Shown here piece by piece: positions 15,787 through 25,463 of a stretch of DNA of 53,406 nt. The position numbers were made by a program, and so were the translations under genes. The number at the start of each line of letters is the position of its first letter. Position 1 is the first letter of the stretch. The stretch lies in contig JALVUQ010000039.1 in the NCBI GenBank assembly GCA_027035575.1, positions 1-53,406 of the forward strand, read 5' to 3'. Below the pieces are notes generated by a model. That model was not told the origin of the DNA. It was given only the letters and a program-made list of their open reading frames with translations, and ran no database searches. The stretch is from Desulfurellales bacterium (GTDB lineage: Bacteria > Campylobacterota_A > Desulfurellia > Desulfurellales > Hippeaceae).

Positions 15787-17979
15787 TTAACCGCACCTGG
15801 AATATCCGCAGTTTCTACAGACAGCACATCCCTCGACAATTTCAAGCATAGAACCGCACTCAGGACACTCCTCACCGGATATAACGCCCTGTTTTTGCTG
15901 TTTTTTTGAAGCCTCGCCCATCTGTTGAAAGTGTTCTTTTAAGACCTGGGCAATGGCATCCGGAACAGATTTAATCAAACGTCCGTTGCTCCAGATAGGC
16001 TGTGCCCCTGTTATGTTTATCAGCGTGTTTATAATATTTTTTACATCAACACCGTTTTGAAGCGCTATGGAAATAAGTCTGCCGATTGCCTCCGAAAGCG
16101 CAGACACGTCTCCTCCGCTTTTTCCTATATTTGCAAAAACCTCGATAGGCTTGTTGTTTACGGTATTGACGGTAACATACAAAGAGCCTCTTGAGGTTTT
16201 GACCTTATCGGTAAAGCCTTTAAGCGTAACGTTCCTTATAAATGTCTCTTTTGATGCCTTTTTGCCGTCTTCTTTCGATGCCGTCACCAAAACCTGAACA
16301 TCCCTCGAGCCGTCCCTGTAAACCGTCATACCCTTCAATCCTTTTTCGTATGCGTAGTTGTAAGCCTCCTTAACATCGTCAACGGTTGCGGAGTTCGGCA
16401 TATTTATGGTTTTTGAAACGGCATTATCCGTATATTTCTGGAATGCAGCCTGTATGTCTATGTGTGATTTATACGATATGTCCATAGCCGTTACAAACAC
16501 CTTTTTGATGTTGTCCGGTATTCCTTCAAGCCCCTTTAAACTTCCTCTGTTGTCTATTATTTTTTCTGCCAGTTCGTCGGAATAGATACCGTCATTTTCC
16601 AAAACATCAAACAGACGCTCATAGGTGTAGGGGAATCTTTTGCCGTCCAAAACCTGTTTGTAATACGCTAAGGAGAATATAGGCTCTATACCGCTTGAGG
16701 CATCGGCAATCATTGAAATAGAGCCTGTCGGGGCTATTGTGGTTGTTGTGGCATTTCTCATTGGAATGCCCTCTTTTGCATAAACGCTGAATTTATAGTT
16801 TGGGAAGTTGCCCCTTTTTTTAGCCAACTCGCTTGAAGCCTCCTTGGAGGTTTTTTGAATAAATTCCATAACTTCTTCGGCTGTTTTGACGGCATCCTCC
16901 GAATCATACGGAATCCCCAAATCTATCAGTAAATCCGCAAATCCCATTACACCCAAGCCGATTTTTCTGTTTTTCTTTGTTTCTTCTTCAATCTTTTTTA
17001 AAGGATATTTGTTCATATCTATGACGTTGTCGAGGAAGTGAACGGAAAGCGTAACGGCTTTTTTCAGCCCGTCGTAATCTATTTTTGAATTCTTCACGAA
17101 TTTGCCGAGATTTATGGAGCCGAGATTGCAGGACTCATAAGGCAGAAGAGGCTGCTCCCCGCAAGGATTCGTAGCCTCAATTTCACCGACCTTATCTGAA
17201 AGCGGATGAAGTTTGTTTATCCTGTCAATAAAAACAATTCCGGGTTCTCCGTTTTTGTGCGCCCCTTTTGCTATTTCATCCCAGACAAAACTAGCCTTTA
17301 GTTTATCAATAACATCACCGTTTCTCGGGTTGACAAGCTCATAATCTTCGTCATTTTTCAGAGCTTCCAAAAATTTGTCCGTAACTGCCACTGAGATATT
17401 AAAATTGTTTATGTCTCCCTCTTTTTCTTTGCAGTGTATAAACTCCAAGATATCCGGGTGGTCTATTCTAACCATACCCATATTTGCTCCGCGTCTGACG
17501 CCGCCCTGTTTTATGGCTTCCGTTGCGCAATCAAACACCTTCATAAAAGAGACCGGACCGCTTGAAACCCCCATTGTCGTTTTGACTATGTCGTTTTTCG
17601 GTCTTAGTTTTGAAAATGAAAATCCGGTTCCTCCGCCTGATTTGTGAATCAACGCAGTATATTTTACCGTGTCGAATATACTGTCTATGGAGTCATCCAC
17701 AGGCAGAACAAAACAAGCGGACAGCTGCCCCAACGCCCTTGCCGCATTAACCAAAGTGGGCGTATTCGGAAGAAATTCCAAGTTCGACATAAGATTTATA
17801 AATTCATCCTTCGTTTGATTAACCTCAGAGTCACCGGCTGAGTAATTTCTGTCTGCTTCAGCAATAAACTTGGCAACCCTTTCAATCAATTCTTCAGGAG
17901 TTTCGACCACCTCTCCGTTTTTGTCTTTTTGTAAATATCTACTCCTCAAAACAACAAGTGCATTCTCAGATAACTTCAC
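15787..17979 (-). CDS. nrdJ: Adenosylcobalamin-dependent ribonucleotide reductase (class II)
   Basis: Reduces ribonucleotides to deoxyribonucleotides with B12, oxygen-independent. 730 residues. Core motifs: [11 protein letters not shown] (redox Cys), [35 protein letters not shown] (substrate loop and thiyl Cys) and [20 protein letters not shown]. The C-terminal tail contains a zinc-ribbon-like cluster [26 protein letters not shown] (from about 705) that carries the reducing cysteines in NrdJ. Starts with GTG, with GGGGG six bases upstream. Two bases separate it from recJ. Confidence 0.96.
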   Translation of the reverse strand: MKLSENALVVLRSRYLQKDKNGEVVETPEELIERVAKFIAEADRNYSAGDSEVNQTKDEFINLMSNLEFLPNTPTLVNAARALGQLSACFVLPVDDSIDSIFDTVKYTALIHKSGGGTGFSFSKLRPKNDIVKTTMGVSSGPVSFMKVFDCATEAIKQGGVRRGANMGMVRIDHPDILEFIHCKEKEGDINNFNISVAVTDKFLEALKNDEDYELVNPRNGDVIDKLKASFVWDEIAKGAHKNGEPGIVFIDRINKLHPLSDKVGEIEATNPCGEQPLLPYESCNLGSINLGKFVKNSKIDYDGLKKAVTLSVHFLDNVIDMNKYPLKKIEEETKKNRKIGLGVMGFADLLIDLGIPYDSEDAVKTAEEVMEFIQKTSKEASSELAKKRGNFPNYKFSVYAKEGIPMRNATTTTIAPTGSISMIADASSGIEPIFSLAYYKQVLDGKRFPYTYERLFDVLENDGIYSDELAEKIIDNRGSLKGLEGIPDNIKKVFVTAMDISYKSHIDIQAAFQKYTDNAVSKTINMPNSATVDDVKEAYNYAYEKGLKGMTVYRDGSRDVQVLVTASKEDGKKASKETFIRNVTLKGFTDKVKTSRGSLYVTVNTVNNKPIEVFANIGKSGGDVSALSEAIGRLISIALQNGVDVKNIINTLINITGAQPIWSNGRLIKSVPDAIAQVLKEHFQQMGEASKKQQKQGVISGEECPECGSMLEIVEGCAVCRNCGYSRCG

Positions 17980-17981
17980 TT

Positions 17982-19703
17982 TTAACCCCCTATTTTAGAT
18001 AAAAAGGCATCTCTTACGGCAAACGACATATAACCGTTATTCATACCTGCCGTAAAAACAATATCATACATATAGCCTATTTTTAAATCCATCTCTCTAT
18101 CAAAAGAAATCATCCATATATCATGCGTATTATCGCTTATCAGAAACTTGGGATATTTTTCAAGTACCATTTTTTTATCTTTTATTATTGCGTGCTTAAC
18201 AAAAAACAGAGGTTCGTTGTTTGACTGTCCGAACGGCTCAAGTTGGGATAGTTCCTCCAAAAATTCCCTATTGAAAATCTCCAGCGATACCTCACAATCT
18301 ATATCGTAAGATTCGATAAAACTCAACTTTCCGTATTTTTCTTCGACTATTTTGTTGATTTTTTCCCTGAAATTGTCTATGCAGTCATTTTTTATGGTTA
18401 TGCCCACAGCCATCTTATGTCCGCCGAATTTTTCCAGCATATCGCCGGTTTCTTTTATGGCTGAAAACAGGTCTATCTCCTGGAGGCTTCTTCCGCTTCC
18501 TATGCTTACTTTTTCCATTTCGCTTATAATGATTGCCGGTTTGGAGTATTTGTATGATATGGTATTTGCCGCTATACCAATCACTCCTCTGTGCCAGCCT
18601 TTCCCAGATGCCACTATAACAGATTCGTCCGTATAGTTAATCTTTTTTTCTATATCCGAAACGATTTGGGTTTGCAATTTTCTTCTTTCGTTGTTTATTT
18701 CGTTTAATCTTTGCGCTATCTCTTCAACCTCAAGCCTGTCTTCTTTCATAAACATATCCACAACCAAAGATGCGTCGTAGAGTCTTCCGGCGGCATTTAT
18801 TCTCGGTGCTATGGAATAACTTACATTGCGAGATGTCAGATTTCCGTTTATGCCGGACACCTTTTTCAGCGATTCTATGCCTATGCAGGAATAGTCTTGA
18901 GAGGACAGTCCGAACCTTACGCATATACGGTTTTCATCAAGAAGAGGAACTATATCCGCAAGTGTTCCCAGTGCAACAAGGTCAAGATATTTCTTTAGAT
19001 TCGGTTGGCTGTGGTTTTGAAAAAAATTCATAGCCCTTAACTTGTTTCTTAAAGCCATAAGAAGGTTAAAAGCAACGCCTGCGCCTGACAGCTCCTTAAA
19101 GGGAAATTTGGAATCTTTTCTTTTGGGGTTTACAACGGCATATGCATTCGGGAGTTCTTCGGGCGGCTCGTGATGGTCTGTAACTATTACGTCTATCCCC
19201 ATAACCTTTGCAAAATCAACCTCATCCAAGCTTGTTATGCCGTTATCAACCGTAATTATCAGACCGAAATTCAACTCTATAGCCTTTTTTATCGCATCAA
19301 GACTCAGCCCGTAGCCGTCATTTCTTGTCGGTATGTAGAAATCGGTTTCAACCCCTATTTCCTGAAAAAATTTGAGCATAAGACTTGTTGCCGTTACGCC
19401 GTCTGTGTCATAATCGCCAACAATAAAGATTTTCTCGTTTTTACTTATTGCGTCTACAATCCTGCTTACGGCTATATCCATATCCTTCAGTAAAAAAGGA
19501 TTGTATAAATTATTTAGTGAGGGATATAGAAAATCTTTTATCTCTTTATGTGAGTTAATGCCTCTGTTGTTCAGAATTTTCTTTGTTGCATCGTAGAGCT
19601 TCAGGTCACCTATATCTATTTTTTTATTATCAAAACATTTTTGTTTGAGGGTAAGTTTTTTTTTAAGTTTTTTTATGTTGTTTAGCTCTATAATTTCACT
19701 CAT
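17982..19703 (-). CDS. recJ: Single-stranded-DNA-specific exonuclease RecJ
   Basis: 5'-3' exonuclease of the DHH family used in recombination and repair. 573 residues. Catalytic motifs: DYDTDG at 97-102 and DHH at 176-178, followed by the DHHA1 region ([14 protein letters not shown]...[10 protein letters not shown] with the GGHKMA motif) and a C-terminal OB-like domain. Overlaps the argH stop by four bases (ATGA). Confidence 0.96.
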   Translation of the reverse strand: MSEIIELNNIKKLKKKLTLKQKCFDNKKIDIGDLKLYDATKKILNNRGINSHKEIKDFLYPSLNNLYNPFLLKDMDIAVSRIVDAISKNEKIFIVGDYDTDGVTATSLMLKFFQEIGVETDFYIPTRNDGYGLSLDAIKKAIELNFGLIITVDNGITSLDEVDFAKVMGIDVIVTDHHEPPEELPNAYAVVNPKRKDSKFPFKELSGAGVAFNLLMALRNKLRAMNFFQNHSQPNLKKYLDLVALGTLADIVPLLDENRICVRFGLSSQDYSCIGIESLKKVSGINGNLTSRNVSYSIAPRINAAGRLYDASLVVDMFMKEDRLEVEEIAQRLNEINNERRKLQTQIVSDIEKKINYTDESVIVASGKGWHRGVIGIAANTISYKYSKPAIIISEMEKVSIGSGRSLQEIDLFSAIKETGDMLEKFGGHKMAVGITIKNDCIDNFREKINKIVEEKYGKLSFIESYDIDCEVSLEIFNREFLEELSQLEPFGQSNNEPLFFVKHAIIKDKKMVLEKYPKFLISDNTHDIWMISFDREMDLKIGYMYDIVFTAGMNNGYMSFAVRDAFLSKIGG

Positions 19704-21520
19704 ATCCCAACGCTTTTGAAAAAGTCCTCCAATATCTTTTTATGGTCAAAAACAATCTCTTCAGGCAGGTTATCTTTATCAAACAGACCTATGTCCAAAG
19801 CATCGTCGTCGGCTTTGGGAGTTCCTTGAGCTTTTGCCAAAAAAACCGTGCTTATCGTGTGGGTGCGCGGGTCTCTTTTAGGGTCTGAATAAACACCCAA
19901 AAGCCCGGTAAGCTCAACGTCAAGTCCCGTCTCCTCTTTTGCCTCCCTGACAGCAGCATTTTCGGCAGATTCACCGAAGTCTATAAAGCCTCCGGGTATA
20001 GCCCAACCGAGGGGTTCGTTTTTTCTTCTGATTAACACGATTTTATCGCCTGTTGTTATGATAATATCAACCGTAGGCACAGGGTTTTTATATACCTTAA
20101 CCGGATAGCCGCATCTTGGACATTCTATTGTGTTGCCCTCTTTTTTCTCAAGCTCTTTTTCTATTTCTTCTATAACTTTCGCTACATTGTCTTTTGCCGT
20201 ACCGCCGTAGCTTTTCCTTGAATCAATTGCTTTTTTGTAGTGCAGTATGTCTATGACATCACTCGTTATGTGCTCCGAAAACTTTTTCAGCTCGTCTATG
20301 GACAGCTCTTCGAGTCTTTTGGAATTTTGCTCCGCATAAGCGACTATGCTGCCGACAACCTTATGTGCCTCTCTGAAAGAAAGCCCTTTTCTTGTCAAAT
20401 AATCCGCCAAATCGGTTGCCGTTATAAACCCTTTTTTCAGAGCATTTTCCATAGATTCTTGCTTGGGTTTTATGCCGGGCAGCAGCTTAATCATTATGTT
20501 TATAATATCTAAAGCCGTATCAATCGAATCAAACAGGGACTCCTTATCCTCCTGCATATCTCTGTTGTATGTTAAAGGAAGGGCTTTCATAAGTGTTAAA
20601 AGTTGAACCAGATTGCCGTATGTTCTTGCCGTTTTACCCCTTATAAGTTCCATAGCATCCGGGTTTTTCTTCTGCGGCATAATGCTTGAGCCCGTGCAGA
20701 ACTCATCCGGCAGCTCTATAAAGTCAAACTCAGAGGTTGAAAACAGAATCATCTCCTCTGCAAACCTTGAGGTGTGCATAGCAAAGATGGCAACGTCATT
20801 TAGAAATTCTATTGCAAAATCCCTGTCGGATACGGCATCCATTGAGTTTCTCGATATTTTTGAAAACTTTAACTTCTCAGCCACGAACCTTCTGTCGATA
20901 GGGAAACCCGTTCCTGCCAGTGCACCGCTTCCAAGCGGCATAACATCAATTCGTTTGAGAGTGTCTTTAAACCTATCCGCATCTCTTTTGAATTTTTCGT
21001 AATATGCAAGAAGGTAGTGAGAAAACAAAACAGGCTGAGCGTGTTGAAGGTGAGTAAAGCCGGGCATAGAAACGTCTATGTTGTTTTTTGCAAGTTTAAC
21101 AATCTCTTTAAGCAAGAGGTAGAGCTTATCCACAATCTCCAAAGCGGCGTCTCTTAAAAGAAGCCTTATATCCAAAGCTACCTGGTCGTTTCTGCTTCTT
21201 GCCGTATGGAGCTTGCCGCCAGTTTTGCCAATCATCTCTATTAACTTGTGTTCTATATTCATATGAATGTCTTCGTCTTCTATGCGAAAATCAAACTCCC
21301 CGCTATCTATCATCTGCTTAATTTTACGCAGGGCATCAACTATCTTATCCGCCTCTTCCTCGGATATTATACTCTGCTTTGCAAGCATCTGAACGTGTGC
21401 TATGGAGCCGATAATGTCGTATTCGTAAAGCCTTTTGTCAAAACTAATCGATTCGGAAAACGATTCCATCAGGTTATCTGTGGATTTTGAAAATCTTCCT
21501 CCCCACAATTTCTCACTCAT
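19700..21520 (-). CDS. argH: Argininosuccinate lyase fused to a Nudix hydrolase
   Basis: A 606-residue fusion. Residues 1-460 are a complete argininosuccinate lyase (last step of arginine synthesis): N-terminus [28 protein letters not shown] at 156-171 and the catalytic signature [12 protein letters not shown] at 277-288. A CPRCG knuckle (467-471) and a full Nudix domain follow; the Nudix box runs from G511 with E517 and REAKEETG at 525-532. Usual ArgH has about 460 residues, so the extra 145 are an added domain. Both halves look intact. ATG at 21520 has AGGA upstream and overlaps hom by eight bases. The Nudix substrate is unknown. Confidence 0.95.
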   Translation of the reverse strand: MSEKLWGGRFSKSTDNLMESFSESISFDKRLYEYDIIGSIAHVQMLAKQSIISEEEADKIVDALRKIKQMIDSGEFDFRIEDEDIHMNIEHKLIEMIGKTGGKLHTARSRNDQVALDIRLLLRDAALEIVDKLYLLLKEIVKLAKNNIDVSMPGFTHLQHAQPVLFSHYLLAYYEKFKRDADRFKDTLKRIDVMPLGSGALAGTGFPIDRRFVAEKLKFSKISRNSMDAVSDRDFAIEFLNDVAIFAMHTSRFAEEMILFSTSEFDFIELPDEFCTGSSIMPQKKNPDAMELIRGKTARTYGNLVQLLTLMKALPLTYNRDMQEDKESLFDSIDTALDIINIMIKLLPGIKPKQESMENALKKGFITATDLADYLTRKGLSFREAHKVVGSIVAYAEQNSKRLEELSIDELKKFSEHITSDVIDILHYKKAIDSRKSYGGTAKDNVAKVIEEIEKELEKKEGNTIECPRCGYPVKVYKNPVPTVDIIITTGDKIVLIRRKNEPLGWAIPGGFIDFGESAENAAVREAKEETGLDVELTGLLGVYSDPKRDPRTHTISTVFLAKAQGTPKADDDALDIGLFDKDNLPEEIVFDHKKILEDFFKSVGI

Positions 21521-22808
21521 CGTCAATCCTTATCAACAGTGTTTTGCTTTTTACAACATCGAGTTTATGTATCTTTTCCAACGCCTCTTGTATGCTTTTT
21601 TCTTTTGCTTTATGCGTCACAATAATCAAAGGCACCCAATTTTCACCTTTATTTAATTGAACGACGCTTTTTATGCTGATTCCGTTTTCTCCCAATATTC
21701 CCGATATTTTAGATAGAACACCCGCACTGTCTTCAACGCTAAACCTCAAGTAGTAGTCCATATCAAGCGAATTTATATCAACAACTCCTCTTTTTTTGAC
21801 ATAGTTAAACGGAAAAGACATAAGCGGTATGCGCAAAGGTGAGTTGTGTTTAATATTTCTTGCTATATCCATTACATCTGCAACAACGGCACTTGCAGTA
21901 GGCAGGCTGCCGGCACCCTTTCCTATGTAAACGGTGTCATCAGCCATATCGCATTGAATCTTGATTGCGTTATATTCACCGTCTGTCTTTGCCAAAATGT
22001 CGCTTTTTTTAACCATAGTCGGATGAACTCTAACATCAATTTTATCACCGACGAGTCTGGTTATGCCGAGCAGCTTAATCGTATATCCGAATTCATTTGC
22101 AAATTTTATATCCAAAAGTGAGATTTCTGTTATGCCCTCAGTAAAAACGTCGTATTCCGTTACATTGTCGCCAAACGAGATGGAGCTTAAAATAGCCATT
22201 TTGTGTGCCGAATCCATACCTTCAATATCGAAAGTCGGGTCGGCTTCTGCAAAACCCTTTTGCTGGGCATCCTTTAAAGCGTCCTCAAACGAAACCTCTT
22301 TTTTAAACATCTCCGTGAGTATGTAGTTGCACGTGCCGTTGACTATGGCTTTTATGGAATTTATGTTATTGGCGGAAAGAGACTCTTTGATTGCTTTTAT
22401 TATCGGAATACCGCCTGCAACTGCCGCTTCGTAACCTACATCGACCTTATTTTCAAATGCTTTGGAAAATATTTCAAATCCGTGTCTTGCAAGAAGAGCT
22501 TTATTTGCCGTAACAACGCTTTTTTTATGCTCAATTGCCTGCAAAATAAATTTTCTTGCAAAATCGTATCCGCCGACAAGCTCTATGACAATATCAATGT
22601 CATCTTGAAACAGGTCTTCGTATGAATCCGTTAAAATATTTTGTACTACTTTTTTGGCTTTGTCACTTACGGACTTTGAGCAGACCCTTTTTAAGTTTAA
22701 GTCAAACCCCAGTCGTTTTTTAATAATTTCAGCGTTATTATTGAGTATCTCAACAACACCGCTGCCCACCGTTCCGACGCCGAGCAACCCTATATTTACC
22801 TGATTCAT
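21513..22808 (-). CDS. hom: Homoserine dehydrogenase with ACT domain
   Basis: Makes homoserine for threonine, methionine and isoleucine. 431 residues. Rossmann motif [17 protein letters not shown] at the N-terminus; catalytic region [16 protein letters not shown]...[13 protein letters not shown]...[19 protein letters not shown]; the last 80 residues are an ACT regulatory domain ([30 protein letters not shown]), implying threonine feedback. ATG at 22808 has GGGG upstream. First gene of the seven-gene operon. Confidence 0.96.
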   Translation of the reverse strand: MNQVNIGLLGVGTVGSGVVEILNNNAEIIKKRLGFDLNLKRVCSKSVSDKAKKVVQNILTDSYEDLFQDDIDIVIELVGGYDFARKFILQAIEHKKSVVTANKALLARHGFEIFSKAFENKVDVGYEAAVAGGIPIIKAIKESLSANNINSIKAIVNGTCNYILTEMFKKEVSFEDALKDAQQKGFAEADPTFDIEGMDSAHKMAILSSISFGDNVTEYDVFTEGITEISLLDIKFANEFGYTIKLLGITRLVGDKIDVRVHPTMVKKSDILAKTDGEYNAIKIQCDMADDTVYIGKGAGSLPTASAVVADVMDIARNIKHNSPLRIPLMSFPFNYVKKRGVVDINSLDMDYYLRFSVEDSAGVLSKISGILGENGISIKSVVQLNKGENWVPLIIVTHKAKEKSIQEALEKIHKLDVVKSKTLLIRIDDE

Positions 22809-22842
22809 AAACAACCCCGCCTCTTTTCAAAAGTTAAGACAA

Positions 22843-22870
22843 TATATAATTATTAGGGTGTTTATGTCAA
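22843..22870 (-). promoter_or_regulatory. Sigma-70 promoter of the hom operon
   Basis: On the minus strand TTGACA (22865-22870) is separated by 16 bases from TATATA (22843-22848). A second TTGACA directly precedes it (22871-22876), so the -35 element is duplicated in tandem. The 5' untranslated region would be about 27 bases. It lies in the 78-base gap between aroF and hom. Confidence 0.75.
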
Positions 22871-22886
22871 TGTCAATTATATCAAA

Positions 22887-23918
22887 TCAGTCCATACTCT
22901 TACCAACAGCCTTGGCTATCTTTTTTAACTCCTTAACGAGTTCGCAGTATTCCTTTACGTTAAGCTGTTGTGCGGCATCGGATACGGCAATCTCAGGTTT
23001 GTAGTGAACCTCTATCAACAGTCCGTCTGCTCCAACAGCCACGGCTGCTTTGGATAAAGCAGGCACATAATCTCTCTTTCCGGCAGCATGGGAGGGGTCT
23101 ATTAACACCGGCAAGTGAGTTTCTTTCTTTAATACAGGAACGGCAGAAATATCGAGCGTGCTTCTTGTTGCCGTTTCAAATGTCCTAATTCCTCTCTCGC
23201 AAAGAATTACATCGCCGTTTCCTTCACTCATAACATATTCCGCACTCATTAAAAATTCCTGTATTGTTGTTGACATACCTCTTTTTAACAGCACTGCTTT
23301 ATCTGTTTGACCCACGAGCTTTAACAGGGAGAAATTTTGTATATTTCTTGCGCCGATTTGCAAAACATCCGCGTATTTGAGAACCACATCCAAATCTTTA
23401 GGGTTCATAACCTCGGTTACTATAGGCATATCTGTCAACTCGGATGCCTCTTTGAGAAGTTTCAGCCCTTCTTCTCCAAGCCCCTGGAATGTGTAGGGTG
23501 AGGTTCTCGGTTTGAATGCACCGCCCCTCAGCATTTTTGCTCCGCATTTTTTTATGCCTGTTGCGGTTTCAATCATCTGCTGTCTGTTTTCAACGGAACA
23601 AGGACCGGCTATTATCGTAAAGTTGCCTCCTCCTACAACCACGTCTTTAACCTTTACAATAGTATCTTTTTCCCTATTTTCTCTTGAAGCAAGTTTGTAG
23701 GGCTTTGTTACGGGATAAACCCTATCGACGTTTTTATCGGTTGACAGTATTGCTATCGGGTCCAAGCTTAGCTTATCCTTATCAAGATTACCCACAACCC
23801 CGATTACCGTTCGTTCGCTTCCTTTGGATATATGGGCTTTCAACCCCATATCCTCAATACGCCCTCTTACCCTTTCAACATCCTGCTCTTTGGAATTTTT
23901 CTTCATTACAACAATCAT
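22887..23918 (-). CDS. aroF: DAHP synthase (3-deoxy-7-phosphoheptulonate synthase), Thermotoga/AroA-type
   Basis: First enzyme of the shikimate pathway, joining phosphoenolpyruvate and erythrose 4-phosphate. 343 residues. An N-terminal ferredoxin-like domain (1-80) typical of type I-beta enzymes precedes the barrel. Catalytic segments: IIAGPCSVEN, LRGGAFKPRTSPYTFQGLG, IGARNIQNF, LLKRGMSTTIQEFLMSAEY, VLIDPSHAAGKRDYV. GGAGG lies upstream of ATG 23918. Expression is very probably controlled by the attenuator just upstream. The exact symbol varies between genomes (aroF, aroG, aroA). Confidence 0.93.
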   Translation of the reverse strand: MIVVMKKNSKEQDVERVRGRIEDMGLKAHISKGSERTVIGVVGNLDKDKLSLDPIAILSTDKNVDRVYPVTKPYKLASRENREKDTIVKVKDVVVGGGNFTIIAGPCSVENRQQMIETATGIKKCGAKMLRGGAFKPRTSPYTFQGLGEEGLKLLKEASELTDMPIVTEVMNPKDLDVVLKYADVLQIGARNIQNFSLLKLVGQTDKAVLLKRGMSTTIQEFLMSAEYVMSEGNGDVILCERGIRTFETATRSTLDISAVPVLKKETHLPVLIDPSHAAGKRDYVPALSKAAVAVGADGLLIEVHYKPEIAVSDAAQQLNVKEYCELVKELKKIAKAVGKSMD

Positions 23919-23951
23919 CTTATACCTCCGAACTTAAATTTTTTTACAAAT

Positions 23952-23999
23952 AAAAAAAGCCGTTTGGGAAGGCTTCTGGCGACCTACCCAAACGGCTTT
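23952..23999 (-). terminator. Attenuator terminator in the DAHP synthase leader
   Basis: A perfect 13-base inverted repeat: AAAGCCGTTTGGG on the plus strand at 23956-23968, and its complement at 23987-23999, with an 18-base loop. On the minus strand the hairpin is followed by seven T (23952-23958). It lies between the leader peptide gene and the DAHP synthase start, so it stops transcription before the gene unless prevented from folding. Confidence 0.92.
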
Positions 24000-24089
24000 A
24001 ATTAAAAGCTGCGTTAAAATTCAGGTAGTCCGCCCCCTATAGAAAAACCAGAAATAATAAGCATAAAAGCTATAGGAAAAAACTCTACC
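23978..24089 (-). promoter_or_regulatory. Alternative antiterminator and pause structures of the aromatic attenuator
   Basis: Minus strand. Segment 2 (24024-24034, GGCGGACTACC) can pair with segment 3 in the terminator loop (23978-23988, GGTAGGTCGCC): ten pairs including one G-U, one mismatch; this would break the terminator. Segment 2 can instead pair with segment 1: CCTATAG (24070-24076) with CTATAGG (24036-24042), plus GGTAG (24085-24089) with CTACC (24024-24028). Segment 1 lies in the aromatic codons, so a stalled ribosome would free segment 2 for segment 3. This is the classic trp/phe attenuation logic; folding is inferred, not computed. Confidence 0.8.
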
Positions 24090-24110
24090 CGAATTACTCA
24101 AACCACTCAT
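24021..24110 (-). CDS. Aromatic-rich attenuator leader peptide of the DAHP synthase gene
   Basis: A 29-codon frame, ATG at 24110 to TGA at 24021-24023. Residues 11-24 read FSYSFYAYYFWFFY: 11 of 14 are Phe, Tyr or Trp (five Phe, five Tyr, one Trp). Such runs are known from pheL, trpL and similar regulatory leaders and sense charged aromatic tRNAs. No Shine-Dalgarno sequence is visible; the -10 box ends ten bases before the ATG, so the message is probably leaderless or nearly so. The codons overlap the pairing segments described for the attenuator. Confidence 0.88.
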   Translation of the reverse strand: MSGLSNSGRVFSYSFYAYYFWFFYRGRTT

Positions 24111-24119
24111 AATGAACTG

Positions 24120-24148
24120 CTTATAACAAATAAATTTTTAAAATGCAA
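24120..24148 (-). promoter_or_regulatory. Promoter of the DAHP synthase leader
   Basis: Minus strand TTGCAT (24143-24148), 17-base spacer, TATAAG (24120-24125). Expected start near 24112-24113, two or three bases before the leader-peptide ATG at 24110. Confidence 0.75.
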
Positions 24149-24251
24149 GAAAAAAATGAATAAAAGCACACAAACTCGGATTGTAAGACATAAAGATAAC
24201 CGGCAGATAAGCAGCAAATGAATAATATACCAGCATAGTACTCAGACAATT

Positions 24252-24299
24252 ATACCTATTTACAAATAAAGGAATTAAAGTGACATTGTAAATGGGTAT
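24252..24299. other. Hairpin in the gap between the aromatic leader and mqnC
   Basis: ATACCTATTTAC (24252-24263) and GTAAATGGGTAT (24288-24299) form a 12-pair stem with one G-U, loop of 24 bases. No T-run follows on either strand. It lies in the 247-base gap 24149-24395, which otherwise shows no gene. It could be an operator, a processed RNA or chance. Confidence 0.35.
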
Positions 24300-24395
24300 T
24301 ATTGTCGAAAGATCTTGCTTAAGAACTTTTAAGCTGAGGGTAAATGAAACAATTCAAAGGAAATTGTGGTGTGAGCAAATAAAGAAATTTCTTAA

Positions 24396-25463
24396 TTAAA
24401 GATATTTAACTATTTTATAGTCGGTTGTTCTTAAAGCAGGTTTAAAGCCGGCTTTTTTTATAATGTCGGCTATTTCTTGCACGGTCGATTCGGCTCTGAA
24501 ACCGGCTTCTCTCATAACGTTTTCTTCAACAAGCATACTGCCCATATCGTTGGCACCAAAATGAAGGGCAATCTCTCCCACATCCTTGCCTTGAGATGCC
24601 CAGGAAGCCTGTATATTGTCAAAATTATCGAGGAATATGCGTGATACGGCGACAATTTTCAAATAGTCCATACCGGTTACGCTTCTTTCTATACGCTTTC
24701 CAAGTTCGTTATTCTCTTTTTTGAAATCCCAAGCTATAAAAGCCGAAAATCCTTTTGTTTTATCCTGAAGCTCTCTTAATCTTTGCAGATGTTCCACAAT
24801 ATCTTCTTCGGTTTCTATGTGACCGAACATCATTGTTGCCGTCGTTCTTATGCCGAGTTTGTGTGCTTCTTCCATAATTTCAAGCCATCTCTCGGTGCTT
24901 ATCTTTTTTGGAGAAATTCTTTTTCTGACTCTTTCTGTCAGAATTTCAGCGCCACCTCCGGGGATTGTTTTTAAACCGGCTTGTTTTAAATCAAACAGGA
25001 CATCTTTTGTGCTTTTTTTAGATATTTTACACATCAAGTCGATTTCGGGCGGTGAGAACGCGTGAACGTGAACGTTACTTTTTGATAGTTCGCTAACCAA
25101 GTCTATATAGTAGGAATACGGTATATCAGGGTTAAGTCCGCCTTGAATCAAAGCTGTTGTAATACCAAGCTCTTCTGCCGACTTTATCTTCCTTTTTAAC
25201 TCCTCAATTGTTAAGGTATATACGTCTTCTGCCTTTTTGTCTCTGTAAAACGCACAAAACAGACACCCTACATAACAAATATTGGTGTAGTTAATATTCG
25301 TATCGAGAATAAAGGTTACGGTATCTTCGGGGTGTTTTCTGAATCTCACCATATCGGCGTATTCACCGAGCTTTAGAAAATCCCACTCTTTTAAAAGTCT
25401 CAAAGCCTCTTTGGCTGTTATTCTTTCGTTGTTTTTTATTTTTTCATATATATTATTCATCAT
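24396..25463 (-). CDS. mqnC: Cyclic dehypoxanthinyl futalosine synthase MqnC (radical SAM)
   Basis: Radical-SAM enzyme of the futalosine menaquinone pathway, forming the spiro-cyclic naphthoquinone precursor. 355 residues. The Fe-S/SAM motif is C63-x3-C67-x2-C70 (CYVGCLFC), followed by AFYR. Further family features: LIQGGLNPDIPYSYYIDLV, IPGGGAEIL, TATMMFGHIETEEDIVEHLQRLRELQ and ALHFGANDMGSMLVEENV. Adjacent MqnE supports the assignment. Two start ATGs (25463, 25460) overlap the mqnE stop region. Confidence 0.9.
   Translation of the reverse strand: MMNNIYEKIKNNERITAKEALRLLKEWDFLKLGEYADMVRFRKHPEDTVTFILDTNINYTNICYVGCLFCAFYRDKKAEDVYTLTIEELKRKIKSAEELGITTALIQGGLNPDIPYSYYIDLVSELSKSNVHVHAFSPPEIDLMCKISKKSTKDVLFDLKQAGLKTIPGGGAEILTERVRKRISPKKISTERWLEIMEEAHKLGIRTTATMMFGHIETEEDIVEHLQRLRELQDKTKGFSAFIAWDFKKENNELGKRIERSVTGMDYLKIVAVSRIFLDNFDNIQASWASQGKDVGEIALHFGANDMGSMLVEENVMREAGFRAESTVQEIADIIKKAGFKPALRTTDYKIVKYL

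Noticed and set aside
23941-24000. Possible T-box or riboswitch upstream of DAHP synthase
   Set aside because: No T-box sequence or specifier loop; the aromatic leader peptide and exclusive helices explain the region as ribosome-mediated attenuation.
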